Source: Hyparrhenia diplandra
Lineage: Eukaryota > Streptophyta > Magnoliopsida > Poales > Poaceae
Length of the DNA stretch: 64,000 nucleotides
Direction: 5' to 3'
NCBI GenBank assembly: GCA_015847255.1
Contig: JADLZK010007799.1
Location: forward strand, 62,001 to 126,000
Part shown: piece after piece, positions 23,570 through 34,640 of the stretch
How the letters are laid out: each line of letters starts with the position of its first letter
How positions within the stretch are numbered: position 1 is the stretch's first letter
The notes under the pieces: model-generated
Database searches by the model: none
Told to the model about the DNA's origin: nothing
What the model saw: only the letters and a program-made list of their open reading frames with translations
Translations under genes and position numbers: made by a program

Positions 23570-23803
23570 GTCCATGAGGCGCTACCACGACCGCCACGCC
23601 GGAGGGCGAGCTTTCAGCGTCGGCTACTACGTCTTTGCGGCGAGTCCAGAGCTCGAAAGACAAGCACAAGCTCGGCGCCGTGGGAAGGGCCCTTCACCAT
23701 CGCCAAGTGCCGAGACCGGCACGCATGCAAGCTCAAGGACCATCAAGGCCGAGTCCTCACCAACGCATGGAACATCGAACGACTACGCCGCTTCTACCCC
23801 TAA
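23570..23803 (+). pseudogene. Integrase C-terminal tail of the inner element
   Basis: It resumes the pol frame after the insertion with SMRRYHDRHAGGRAFSVG and ends WNIERLRRFYP followed by TAA at 23801-23803. The outer copy ends the same way at 31503. An AATAAA word follows at 23836-23841, inside a block conserved in both copies, and may end a gag-pol transcript. Confidence 0.8.
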
Positions 23804-24289
23804 ATGTATTTAAAATGTTGTAGCTACAAGAGCTCAATAAAAGCACAAATTCGATGCAAAAATATGTGCAAGCATTTCGAATTTTTTCCTTAAGCACATC
23901 CGAAACGCAGCGGCTGGCCTCCGCCGGGCGAAGACCCGCTGCTCGGGGCTACAAGGAGCGGGTGCACACCCCATGATTTTAACGCACCGATTTTTTTCGA
24001 GAACTTACAAGTTCGGAGCTGGCGACGAGCTCAAACTTGCGAACTTACACTCTTTCCTCTTAGCTCGGATAATGTTCCAAACGACTAAGTCGGGCTCATC
24101 ACTTTAGAGCATGGCGCGACCGCCTAACGACCTCCCGCGCCCTGCGGGCCGAGGAATGGCCCGCCATCCGCTCTCGAACCATGAGCTCACCAAAAGTCGA
24201 AGTAAAAAAGAACACCGATATAAGAGGAAAGACAACTTCCATTAAGCACGAGCTCCTTTAAAGTTTTTACAATTTGCCTCGATCACGAG
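23804..24289. other. Spacer between pol and the antisense ORF in the inner element
   Basis: Non-coding sequence shared with the outer element (about 31200-31500, opposite strand). It contains the AATAAA word and GC-rich blocks around CACACCCCATGATTTTAACG. The pol and antisense genes converge here, so each transcript could read into the other. Confidence 0.55.
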
Positions 24290-27200
24290 GACTTAATGAG
24301 CTTGCAACTAGAGGCCGAGCCTCGAGTTCCTATCCTGCGCTGCGTGGCGGGTCTTGATCCATCGGCAGGGGGCGGGGACATCTGCGCGGCTTCCTCCTCC
24401 TCGGCGGGCTCTTCGGACCCCCCCACCGGGGGGCTCGAACACCTCGAGCTCCCGGCAAGCTTGAAGAGCTCGGCGGGGAGCGACTCGCGGTGGCAACCTC
24501 GGCGGCGGCGACCTTCCGTCGGTGTCGGCATCATCAACACCGGCCGCCCACCCGTCTTCGATGTCGACCTCGAATGCGGGGTAGTGGGTGAAGAGCGGCG
24601 ATGGCCTTGTGCACCACGGCCCGCGTCTCACGTCTTTTACGTGGGATCGCCCGACGACCCACCCGGGTCCTCTCCATCTTCCACCCCGAGGACATCGCAC
24701 GTCCCGACCGCCGACACAAGGCCCTCGTGGGCGCCCGAGCTCTCGGCCTCCCTCCACGGCCTTAGCGGCACACTCTTGGAAGCTCGAAGCTCTTTCCTCG
24801 CCGACGAGGTCGAGCTGGTGCACCGCTTCAGGTCCGCCACCTTCTCTATGGCCGAGCTGCGTGTGAGGGGAGGAGGCCGGAGAGGCGAGCTCCCGACTCC
24901 TCGCCCTCGGCCTCCCGCCGCCTTGCAGATTTACGCCTCGGTACCAAACAAAGGCAACGACATTGAACCACGAGCCACAAGGCCTTTGGGGACGCAAAGA
25001 AGCGGCGCCCGCCTCCGGCTGATGCGTGAGAGCTCTTGCTCGTTGTGCCCGGAAAGCTCATAATTCTCGGCTTCAAGCTGAACCCGCTCGCCTCGAAGGC
25101 AGCGGAGATTGCACCTGGTCGGGAAGCTCAGCGGTCGTAGGTGAAGTCCCGCCGGCGAAGGGCGGTCGGCCTCGAACGACAAACAAGCAAGACAAGAAAG
25201 ACGGGGCGTGACACTCACCCCTCGAGCTCGGCGTCACGGTGGCGGAGCTGTTCGCGGCGCTCGCCCTGTCCTTCCGTAGGGACGGTTCGGCTCAGGCGCC
25301 CGGCGCTCGAGCTCCCCTTGTTGTCAGCCCGGACGAAGGAGTCGAGCTCCTCTTGCATCTTCTCGCCGCCGCTTGAGCCGGCTCGACCTCCTCCTCCCGC
25401 CTGGGTCGCCTCTGCGGTAGCGGCCTCCACCCTACTTTAGGCCTCTGGGCAGCCGGCTCTCCGCTCCACGAATGAGGTTGGCCGCCTCCGCCCGGGCTCG
25501 GGGGAACAAGTCTTTGGAGCTGCGAAGAACCAAGCTCGTCGCACATCTCGCCACACCGTCGTCGGCCGTCCGACGAAACCACACCGCCCTCGGGGAGGTC
25601 TTTGTCGGCGGTTGTACCCCCCGATGGCCTCCCTCACGCCTTGCAAGCCACAAAACGGTTAAAGAAAAGAGGAGATCTGCAAACGAAGCCTTTGGCCGCG
25701 CGAACGGCGACAAAACCTCGGAAAGACGGCGGGCGCACTTCTTTCGCCGGCTCCGACATGGTCTTCGACCGCCTCCTCCCACAGCGGCGGACCACAGGGC
25801 AACCCGAGCATTGGCGGGGGGACAGCGATATCGCGCCCGATGGAGGACACTCGTCGCGCGGCAAGCGCCGGATACCTTGCCCCCATCGACTTCGACGCCC
25901 CACGGCAGCGCTGGCACCTGACGCGGCGGCGGCGTTCGGGGTAGCGGCGCCGGCGGCCTCGTCTTCCAACCCTCATCGCCCGCCTCCTTGCCCTTCCCGC
26001 CACGCATACCGCCCTCGCCGTCGGAGATCTCGGCGACCTCCTCGGCGAGGTTGGGCCTCGACCTCACGCGGGGAGTCCCCGACCGGCGCTCTCGCGGGCC
26101 AAGGTCTCCTCCGGACCGCCTCCCTCCATCTCCATCGCCGCCCGACGAGCTCCGGCTGAGTGCGCGACGTCCCGAGGCCGTCGGCTGAGGCTCCCTCGAC
26201 CGGAAGCTCGGCACGGTCCTCAATGCGGCCCACGGAAGCGGCCGGCGTCGGAGGAGGAGTTCAAAGCACGAGAGGCCCCGAAACCGGCGGCGGTTGACAA
26301 TGTATCCCGAAGGGAGAACGGCGCCATCATCTTGAAGCTTTGTCCCGGCTGCGCCCCGTCACCGCCTCCGCTCACGCCCAGCTCGTCGCCGCATCACCGA
26401 GCTCGATAGCGCCGCGCTAGAGCTCACGGTGTCGAACTCATGGTCGGCGCCGCCCATCCAGGCTCGTCATCTCTAGCCCGAAGCCGACCCGGCGAGCTCG
26501 GACATCGCGTCTACGGTCTCGGGCGCTTCTCGTGGTACTCGTCGCGCCCTAAGCACGGCCCGAGGAGGTCAGCACACGTGATCGGCCGCTACGGCTAACG
26601 ACAACACGGCAGAAGAGTTTACCCGGCGGCCACCCTCTTCGTCTCTTCTTCTTTTTGCGCCTCGGCCGCCCGGAGCCCGGGACGCCCGGCCGGCACCCAA
26701 CCCCTGCGTCGGGGTTTAGGCTTGTGCCGCGGTCGCGAACGGCTGCGCGGCCGTGCGCCAAGGCCACCACCTGGGTTGTGGCGAGCTCACGGGCCCCGAT
26801 GAGGTCCGGCCTCGCGCCATCCCGGCGCCGTCGGCGTCGAGGGCTCACCCCTGCGGCGCTTTGCTCGCGCGCCACCACTGGACGACCCGCCTCCTCGTAC
26901 CGGACGAGGCACTGGCGAACGCCGGCGGGGAGCTCCCGCAGCCCGCTCGGGAAAGAGGAGGTTGGGAAGAAGGGGCGTACCACGCCTACCAGAGCTCGAG
27001 GCTCGTTAGAAGGTTCGGGGCGACAAAAGAACGAGCTAAGACAAGGCGACGCAGCACTTACCGGCAGCGGAGGTCTCTGGATCGGGGGAGGACAGGGGAG
27101 CTCTGGCCCCCTCACCCCGTCCTCGTCACTTGCTTCATCAGAAACTCCACCGGTCGACGGTGAGACTAGGGGCGTTCGCCGTCCCCACGAATGGGGCCTT

Positions 27201-27920
27201 CTCCTTCTCCATCTCCCACATTCGGAGAGCTCGACCGGAGGGCACCACCGCCTTGCCGAGCCAGGCCGATGATATGGTTCACCATCGGCCCGGTGTCGGA
27301 GAGCCTTGATCTTGCCACGGCCGCCTCCACGTCCTCCACCGTGTTGGCGTGCGGACCCTCGCGCCACGCCTGGCTCCCCCTCGAGAAAGTGCGGCCGGTG
27401 TCCGCGGCGAGAGGGTAGGAGAGGTCGTTCTTGAGGTAGAACCACTCCTCCCTCCAACCGGGGTTGGTTGACGGAAGTCGTCCTCCAGGAAGGACTCCCG
27501 GACCTTCCCCGCACAGCCGCATCGGCACGACGCACGCGATTGGGGCGGGCCGCCCCCTGCGGCGGCGGCCGGATCTTGGCGAAGCGAGTGCTTGAAGAGC
27601 TCCCAGTTGGGAGGATCCCCAACCACCCCTCGCGAGAGCGTCGTGAAGACGGAGAGGAGGAGCACCCCGTTCGGCGTGAGGTCTTTGGAGCTCGGACGCC
27701 CCAAGACGACGAGCCTTCAAGAAGTCGTCGCCCGGTATTCGAGCCCGCTCGTGGAAGGCGACGAAGAGACGATGTACCCTCCCGGCGGATCGGGCACCTC
27801 GTGGGATCTTTGCCGGGATGATCCACTCCTCCACCGCCGTCCGTGGTACGCAGCAGCCCCCGACGGTGCTGCATCGCCGATCTTCGCCACCGTCGCCGTC
27901 GAACGCGACCATGAGCCCAT
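24290..27920 (-). pseudogene. Antisense ORF of the inner element (putative gypsy-type transposon protein), decayed
   Basis: The start MGSWSRSTATVAKIGD at 27920 matches the outer copy's start at 8582. The N-terminal domain (about 27900-27200) carries the same ELFKH, EEWFYLKNDLSYPL and VNHIIG landmarks. After a variable region, the distal part (about 26200-24300) is charged, with a coiled-coil look, for example KMQEELDSFVRADN near 25370. Homologous segments alternate between frames, so the protein is broken. One long ORF (27931-26549) is mostly out of frame with these landmarks. The orientation is opposite to gag-pol. Function is unknown; families with this layout include maize Grande, which also has an antisense gene. 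Confidence 0.6.
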
Positions 27921-28075
27921 CTCTCAATCACCGGAATGAGTCGAGCGGCGAGGGGAGGTGGAAGATCGGATCTATGAGTGGGCAGCGGCGATTGATTGAA
28001 CTCTCTCTATCTCTCTCTCAGGCGCTAGAGGAAGGCAAGAGATGGGAAGGTAAAACCGCCCCCAATCTCCTCCTA

Positions 28076-28285
28076 TTTATAGAGCTCGATTGCGGCGAGG
28101 CGACGAGAAGAAACCGCCGGGGGACCCACCACGCACCACGTCCGCCTACAACTAACGCCGCGAAGTCGACGCGACACGCGACACCGGGCGAAGCCGAACG
28201 GCCGCGGCATTAATGGGGCAACCCCACCAACGGTAAAAATCCCAACGGTAAGATCTCAACGGTTATTTTTACGCAACGGGTAGAA
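28076..28285 (-). promoter_or_regulatory. Core promoter of the antisense ORF in the inner element
   Basis: Minus-strand TATAAATAGG lies at about 28084-28075. AACGG words at about 28230-28280 (minus-strand CCGTTG) form the same array as at 8221-8272 in the outer copy. Both copies keep spacing and order although their coding parts are heavily damaged. Confidence 0.55.
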
Positions 28286-28938
28286 ACCCAAGAGCTCGGC
28301 GACGGCCGACCCACCGAGCTCCAAAACAGCCGGCGGCGCGAGCTCATCGCCTCCGGGTTCAAGGCCGGCCTCGGCCTGAGAGCCTGAGGCCGCCGGGACA
28401 TCATCACGGCGGAGCGCCACGGCGCCGCCGACGCCTCGAGCCCCGAAAGGCTCGAGGCTTTCCCTTGTCGCGGCGTCCGGGGCCGAGGGCTACGATCGAC
28501 TCGAGCTGACCTCACTGACGAGGAGCGTCTCCCTGACGTCGGCCGGGGCTCGAGAATCACGGAAGTTGAGTCCCTTGGAACTTGAGGTTGATCCACCGCC
28601 CGATCAACTAACGAGCCGACGAGCTTCGAGCCTCACCGAGACTATCCGATGGCGCCCTCCCCGAGCACTCGATCTCGGCCAACGGCAAGATTGAGCTCGA
28701 GCTCATCGCCCCGGCGAGCAATCGCGGGGAATGGGCCCATTCCCACGAAAATTTAAAAAGCCTCCGTGAGAATCTACTATTCTCACGGAGTCTCGCCGGA
28801 TACACCAGCCCAGGTCTTTCACGCGCGCACCCACAGAACCAAACACCAATCCCATGACGAGGGCTACCCCATGACGAGAACCATCACGCGCAAACATCTG
28901 GGAGAGACCTCATCTCTCCCAAATGCTCGGGGGGCTCT

Positions 28939-30243
28939 TGTGGGGGATCGATATTTGAGACACCCGTACATGAGTTCCCGAACCATCCCCGGCGAGCAAG
29001 CGGGACCCGAGATCTCGACCGTGAGCGAGGCTCCTCATGGGCGAAGGGAATGCTCGGCTTGAGCTCTCTCCCACGAGCTCCCGGTGGAGACCCGCCTTCC
29101 GCCTCACTCGAGCTCCCACTCCCTCTCACTAATGAGCTCTCGCGCCCGTACCCCGAGAGATCTCGCCCGAGGACCCTCTCTCCGTCCCGAACGAGCTCCA
29201 GGCACGAGCTCGGAGCTCGCCCGACGCCCATCCTCCGCCCGAATGAGCTCTCATGAGTATAGAAGGATATGCCGAGCTCGAGCTTCGGCCGGCACAGCTC
29301 CTTTTCTGGTCTTGAACGAGCTCCGGGGGTAGCACCGATTCGGCTAATGTATCAGGCTCGGGACACGACCGACCGGCGACGCCGTGGCAGCTGCTCGGCG
29401 CGCGCAGCCTATGGCGAGGATATCGTCAGAGAACGAGATCCACGGCGCGCGCAGCGGTAGGGCCCGTCGAATCACGCCCATACCGCGCCCGAGCACTACG
29501 GACAACCGCTACGTGACAAGGATGACCTCGGCAATGGAGACCAAGCTCCCGTCGAGCTCTCCCGTCCACACGTTTTCCGCGACGCCTGGGTACACGCATT
29601 TATGGCCGGGCGGCGCCGCGCGGGCAGTCCGACCGTGGAGCGGCCCGGCGCGATGGACGGAGGGGCGCATGGACGGAAATGGGCGGCGCTTTGAGCTCAT
29701 CGTTCCCTCCGCCACCGACCCGACGAGCTCCGAAGCTCGCAATCGTGCCGAACGGGACATCGGAAAATGGGAGCCGCCCTACACGGCTCTCGACGACACA
29801 TGGATAGGCCATGGCAGAGGCGGCGGAGGCAGACGCCGGAGGTCCGGCGTGCTCACCGAACAGGTCCCATTTCCTCTTCCACCCCCAAATTTGTATCTCT
29901 TCTCCTCTTAAGTCCCTCCCTCGATGGCTACCGACACATCTCCCTTGCGACTATAAAAGGGAGGCTCGGCCATTAGAGAAGGGCAGGTTCTCGGCTCACA
30001 AGCACTTTAGCTTCCAACACTCCGTTCACCCACTTTCACAGAGACCTGGGAGCTCATCTCCCTCTCTCGCCCGCTTGTATTCGCCCCGATACGAGCCCTT
30101 GAGCTCGGATAGTGGTCTCACCGGACTAGGGAGCGCGATTTGCCCCGAACCAAAGATAAATTTCGTGTCAGCGTCTCTAGAGCTAGGCCATTGAGCACGC
30201 ACTAGCCCGGACATTACCGTGGCGGTGGTATTACACCACGACA
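28939..30243 (+). repeat. 3' LTR of the inner element (LTR C)
   Basis: It starts TGTGGGGGATCGATATTTGAG and ends CCACGACA, with a TATAAAA box at 29952-29958. It is collinear with LTR B over its whole length and carries the same GAGCTC-rich U3. A G-rich tract, CTCGGGGGGCTCT, immediately precedes it (28926-28938). Confidence 0.88.
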
Positions 30244-31200
30244 CCGGCTCCGGGCGGCCGAGGCTTGAAGAAGAAGAGGAAAGGGTGGCCGTCGGGTAAC
30301 TCTCCGCGTGTCATCGTTGGCTGTAGTGATTGATCACAGAGTCTTGACCAGGTCAGAAAGAGGGGCGGCGGCGGCGCACCGACAAAGCGCCCCAAGGCGG
30401 CTCGAGCTTGGAGATGACGGCTCGATGGCGCCGTTGACCATGAGCCTCGGCCGGTGGGACCGATCACGGCGTTGCGGCTTCGAGACGTGATGACGAGCTT
30501 CGGCGTCGGGGCGGGGGCGGTGGCGGCGGCGCGGGGCGAGCTCGAAGATGAGCGTTCCCCTTCAAGGGGCATTGTCGACCGCGCCTCGCTGAGTTTCAGG
30601 CCCTCTCGTGCTCTAGACTCTTCTCGACACGGCCGTCCCCCGTGGGCTGGGGCGTTGAGGACCGTCTCTTCGGTCGAGCTTGGCAGACGGCTTTGGGGCG
30701 TCTCGTACTCAGGCCGGAGGGAGCTCGTCGGCGTCGGAGATGGGAGGCGGTTCCGGGAGGAGGGCCCGCCACCGAGGAGCGTCGAGGGAGACCGCACGAG
30801 GTCGGGGCCCAACCTCGGGCCGAGGAGGTCGCCGAGATCTCCGACGACGGGACGCCGGCCTGTGGCGGGAAGGACGGCGCGGACCCGGCGATGAGGGGTT
30901 GAAGTCGAGGGGCGCCGCCACCTCGAACACGCCGCCAAGGGGGTGCCGTTTTGCCGTGGGGCGATCAAGTCCACGGGGCCAAGGTATCCGTCTTGTCGTG
31001 GCGACGAGTCCCTCCCGGCAAGTGCGGACATGCTTGTCCCCCACCCATGCTCAGTCACCCCACCTGTCAGTTGTGGGAGGAGGCGGAGTCGTCGACAACC
31101 GGAGCCGGCGAAAGTGCGCCCGCCGTCTTACCGAGGTTTGTCGCCGCTGCCGCAGTCGGGCCCCGTTTCGTGTCTTCTTCCTTGTTTAACCGTTTGTCGT
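30244..31200 (+). pseudogene. Distal part of the outer element's antisense ORF, separated by element 1
   Basis: It begins with CCGGCTCCGGGCGGCCGAGG, the exact continuation of the sequence broken at 9850, as shown by the inner copy around 26670-26690. Basic, low-complexity coding-like sequence follows but is shorter than in the inner copy, so part of the distal region has been lost. No intact frame. Confidence 0.55.
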
Positions 31201-31502
31201 CGTCATTTGCGATCGTTTTTGGAACATTATCCGAGCTAAGAGGAAGGAGTGTAAGTTCGCAAGTTTGAGCTCGCGGCCGAGCTCGAACTTGTAAGTTTTG
31301 CGAGAAAATCGGTCGTTAAAAACGTGGGGTGTGCACCCCGCTCCTTGTAGCCCCCGAGCAAGGGCGGGTCTTGGCCGGGGGGGAGGCCGGCCGTTGCTCG
31401 AGGATGTGCTTAAGGAAAAAAATTCGAAATGCTTGCACATATTTTTGCATCGAATTTGTGCTTTTATTGGGCTCTTGTAGCTACAACATTTCGAAATACA
31501 TT

Positions 31503-34500
31503 TTAGGGGTAGAAGCGATGTAGCCGTTCGATGTTCCATGCGTTGGTGAGGACTCGGCCTTGATGGTCCTTGAGCTTGTACGTGGTGGCCTCGATACTTG
31601 ATCGATGGTGAAGGGCCCTTCCCACGGCGCCGAGAGCTTGTGCTTGTCTTTCGAGCTCTGGACTCACCGCAAAGACGAAGTCGCCGATGTCAAAGCTCGC
31701 CCTCCGACGTGGCGGTCGTGGTAGCGCCTCATGGACCGGGCAGTACTTGGCGGAGTGGATGAGGGCGATGTCCCGAAGCCGTCGAGCCGATCGGCGGCGT
31801 CTTCGAGCAGCGCTTGATTATTGTGCTCGTTGAAGGCTTGGACGCGGGGCGAACCGTACTCAAGGTCGGTGGGGGAGTACAGCCTCGGATCCAAGAGCGA
31901 GGAAGAACGGCGCCCTGGCCCCGTGGCCTGGCGCGGCGTCGCCGCGGAGACTCCATACTGACCGACGGGAGCTCGGCGAGCCACCGGCGGGCGTATTTTT
32001 CGAGCCTCTTGAAAATCACGAGACTTTACGCCTCGTAGGATCATGCCGTTAGCTCTTTCTACCCGGCCGTTGGTCCTCGGGTGGGCCCAGGGGAGGACGT
32101 GTCGGCGCGGATGCCGTGATCGCCGCACACGGTCGATGAAGACCTCTCCCACGAAGTTCGTGCCGTTGTCGGTGATGATGGAGTTTGAGACCCGGCGGTG
32201 GATGATTAGGTGAAGAACTTGACGGTTCCGAATTTCGGCACCGCGCGATGGGCATGACCTCGATCCACTTTGAGAACTTGTCGATGGCGGCGAGGAGGTG
32301 CGTAGCCCCGGCCGTCTTCTTGAAAGGTCCCACCATGTCGAGGCCCGGACGCGAACGCCCGGTGAGCGGGATCGTGGAGAGGGACTGAGCTGAGGTGTGT
32401 CCTGCAGCAGCGGCGGCATCCCCTCGCAGCGTCGGACGGTCGGATGGCGTCAGAGCGACGGTTGGCCGCAAAAAACCGCCAGAACGACTTCCCCAACGAG
32501 CTGGCGCTGCATGGTGGCCGCGACAGCCGGAGGATCTCCTCGATGAGCTTCTCCCTTGCTCGCGGTGATGCGCCGGAAGGAGGACTCCGGAGGCTCCGCC
32601 CGCCAGAGCTCTTACCAGGCAGGGCCGAACGACTTGGCCCTTCGGCGCACCACGCCCCTAGATTCCTCTTGCCTGGGGGTGAGCTTGCCTTCCCTTGAAC
32701 CGAAGCGGTGGGATCCGCGATCGGGCCTCGGGCCGTCGCGGTTGAGCTCGATCCAAATTTCGAGCCGGCCCCCGAGGCAGTTGGGTGTGAGCTCATGGCT
32801 AGGCAAGCCTTCGCGTTGGGAGCTTGGGTTTGTGGGTGCGTCTACCTCCATGGTGCCCGAGCTCGGGGCGTCGGCGGTTGAGTTCGCGTCGTCGTCGCAG
32901 GTCGTGTTTGAGTCGTATCGATGGCTTGCGTTGCTCGTGCATGAAGGCGCTGGTGGGGGGCAGGCGTCTGACGCGAGCTTGGCGAGGACATCCGCGTCGT
33001 TGTTGAGGTGGCGGTGAATGTGGTTGACCTCGAGCCCGTGGAAGTGCTCGTCGAGCTCTCGGACCTTCGGTGGTAGGCGATCATCTTCGGATTGACCTTG
33101 ATCGACTTCCTTCATGACTTGGTTCTTGACGAGCTGAGTCGCCCGGACCTCGAGGTGTGCGGGACGGGCTCTGCGGGCGGCGCGCAAGCCGTTCACCGAG
33201 CCTCGTACACGCCACGTTGTTGGGACGCGGGAAAGTGTAGGCGATGGAGTACTTCATGCGCACCCGTTTGAGAGATGAAGACGAAGTCCGACGCCCGCCG
33301 TACTTCTTTACGGATCCGTCGAAAATACCGTCCATTCGATGTCGTCGCTGGCCTCGGTGGGCGCCGACCTCGGTCCACTCGCGATGAAGTCCGCCGAGCA
33401 CGGGATTTTATGGCGCGTCAGGGGCGTAGGTGATGTCGGGTCCCATGAGCTCAATAGCCCACTTGGCCATATGGCCCGTAACCTCTGGAATACGGATGAC
33501 CTCGCCAAGGGGGAACTTGGAGACGACTTTGACCGGATGGGAGTCGGTAATGCCCGAGCTTGCCGGGTGATCGCTAGCCAGCGACACGAGTTTTTTCAGG
33601 TGTGTAGTGAGTCTTGGTGTCGGTGAGGACTTCCTGATGAAGTACACCGGACGCCGTACCTTGAGCGCATGCCCTTCCTCCTCCTCTCTACGACGAAGCG
33701 CGGTGCTCACCACCTTCGAGGTGGCCGAGAGATGTAAGGAGGATCATTCGTTCAGGCGTGGGAGCGGCGAAGGCGGGTGGATTAGCAAGGAGTTGCTTCC
33801 TTGAGTCGAGGGCTTCTTGGGCTTCGTCGGTCCAGTGAAGCGCCTCGACTTCTTTCAAAGGCTTGTAGAGTGGGAGGCTCCGTTCCCCGAAGTCGGGCTA
33901 TGAAACGACTTAGCGGCTAGGCATCCCGCCGAGCCGTTGCACGCACTTGACGCTTTTTTGATTGGCCCCATGTTCGTTATGGCGGCGATTTTCTCGGGAT
34001 TGGCCTCGATGCCACGTTCGGAAACGATGAAGCCAAGCAACTTCCCTCGAGGGACCCCGAAGACACACTTCTCGGGATTGAGCTTGACTCCGAACTCTCG
34101 GAGCTTAGCAAAGACCTTTTCGAGGTCAGGGATGAGCTCTTTCGAGCGCTTTGTCTTGACAACGATGTCGTCGACGTATGCTTCAACGAGCTTTCCGAGG
34201 AGCTCTTTGAAGACTTCCCCGCATGCACCTCGGAAGGTGGCGCCAGCTGCTTTTTTTCAAACCGAAGGGCATTGTTACGTAATGAATCGCGCCAAACGGG
34301 GTGATGAAGGAGGTAGCGAGCTGATCGAGCTCGTTCATCGCGATCTGGTGGTAGCCGGAGTAGGCGTCGAGAAAACAGAGCGTTTCACACCCGGAGGTGG
34401 AGTCAACAATTTGGTCAATGCGCGGCAAAGGAAACGGATCCTTTGGGCATGCCTTGTTGAGACCCGTGTAATCAACACACATTCTCCATTTCCCATTCTT

Positions 34501-34640
34501 CTTCTTAACTAGTACAGGGTTGGCTATCCATTGGGATGATACACCTCCTTGATGAACGGGCGGCTAAGAGCTTATCTATCTCCTCGGGCGATTGCCCGGC
34601 GTCGATCGTCGTCTAAACGCCTCGGCCTACGCTTCACCGC
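31503..34640 (-). pseudogene. pol of the outer element: RT, RNase H, second RNase H, integrase
   Basis: Minus strand. RT begins near 34540 and includes CVDYTGLNKACPKDPFPLPR (about 34480-34420) and an intact YVDD box at 34178-34167. RNase H follows, then the second RNase H with LNNDADVLAKLASD near 32990. Integrase shows GLDMVGPFK near 32345, SIITDNGTNFVGEVF near 32180 and GRVERANGMI near 32065. It ends at a TAA at 31505-31503. Unlike the inner copy it is not interrupted by another transposon, but frameshifts split it into short ORFs. The integrase joint matching the inner copy's ACGCA site lies near 31740. Confidence 0.85.

Larger units (their letters stand above)
9851..30243 (+). mobile_element. 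Inner Tat-lineage Ty3/gypsy LTR retrotransposon (element 1), plus strand
   Basis: Order: 5' LTR 9851-11149, gag/protease 11195-14035, RT/RNase H/integrase to 17063, an insertion of 17069-23564, the integrase tail 23570-23803, an antisense ORF 27920-24290, and the 3' LTR 28939-30243. The target duplication is CCGGG (9846-9850) and CCGGC (30244-30248), one mismatch. Rejoining the outer element across it restores homology to the inner copy's own sequence (CCGGGCTCCGGGCGGCCGAGG type), which independently proves the nesting. It belongs to the same family as the outer element. RT reads YVGD and the protease active-site segment is missing, so this copy looks non-autonomous. Confidence 0.9.

Noticed and set aside
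26549..27931. Long minus-strand ORF of 460 codons
   Set aside because: Mostly out of frame with the conserved landmarks of the antisense transposon ORF. Its length comes from high GC content and few stops; it is covered by the antisense pseudogene entry.
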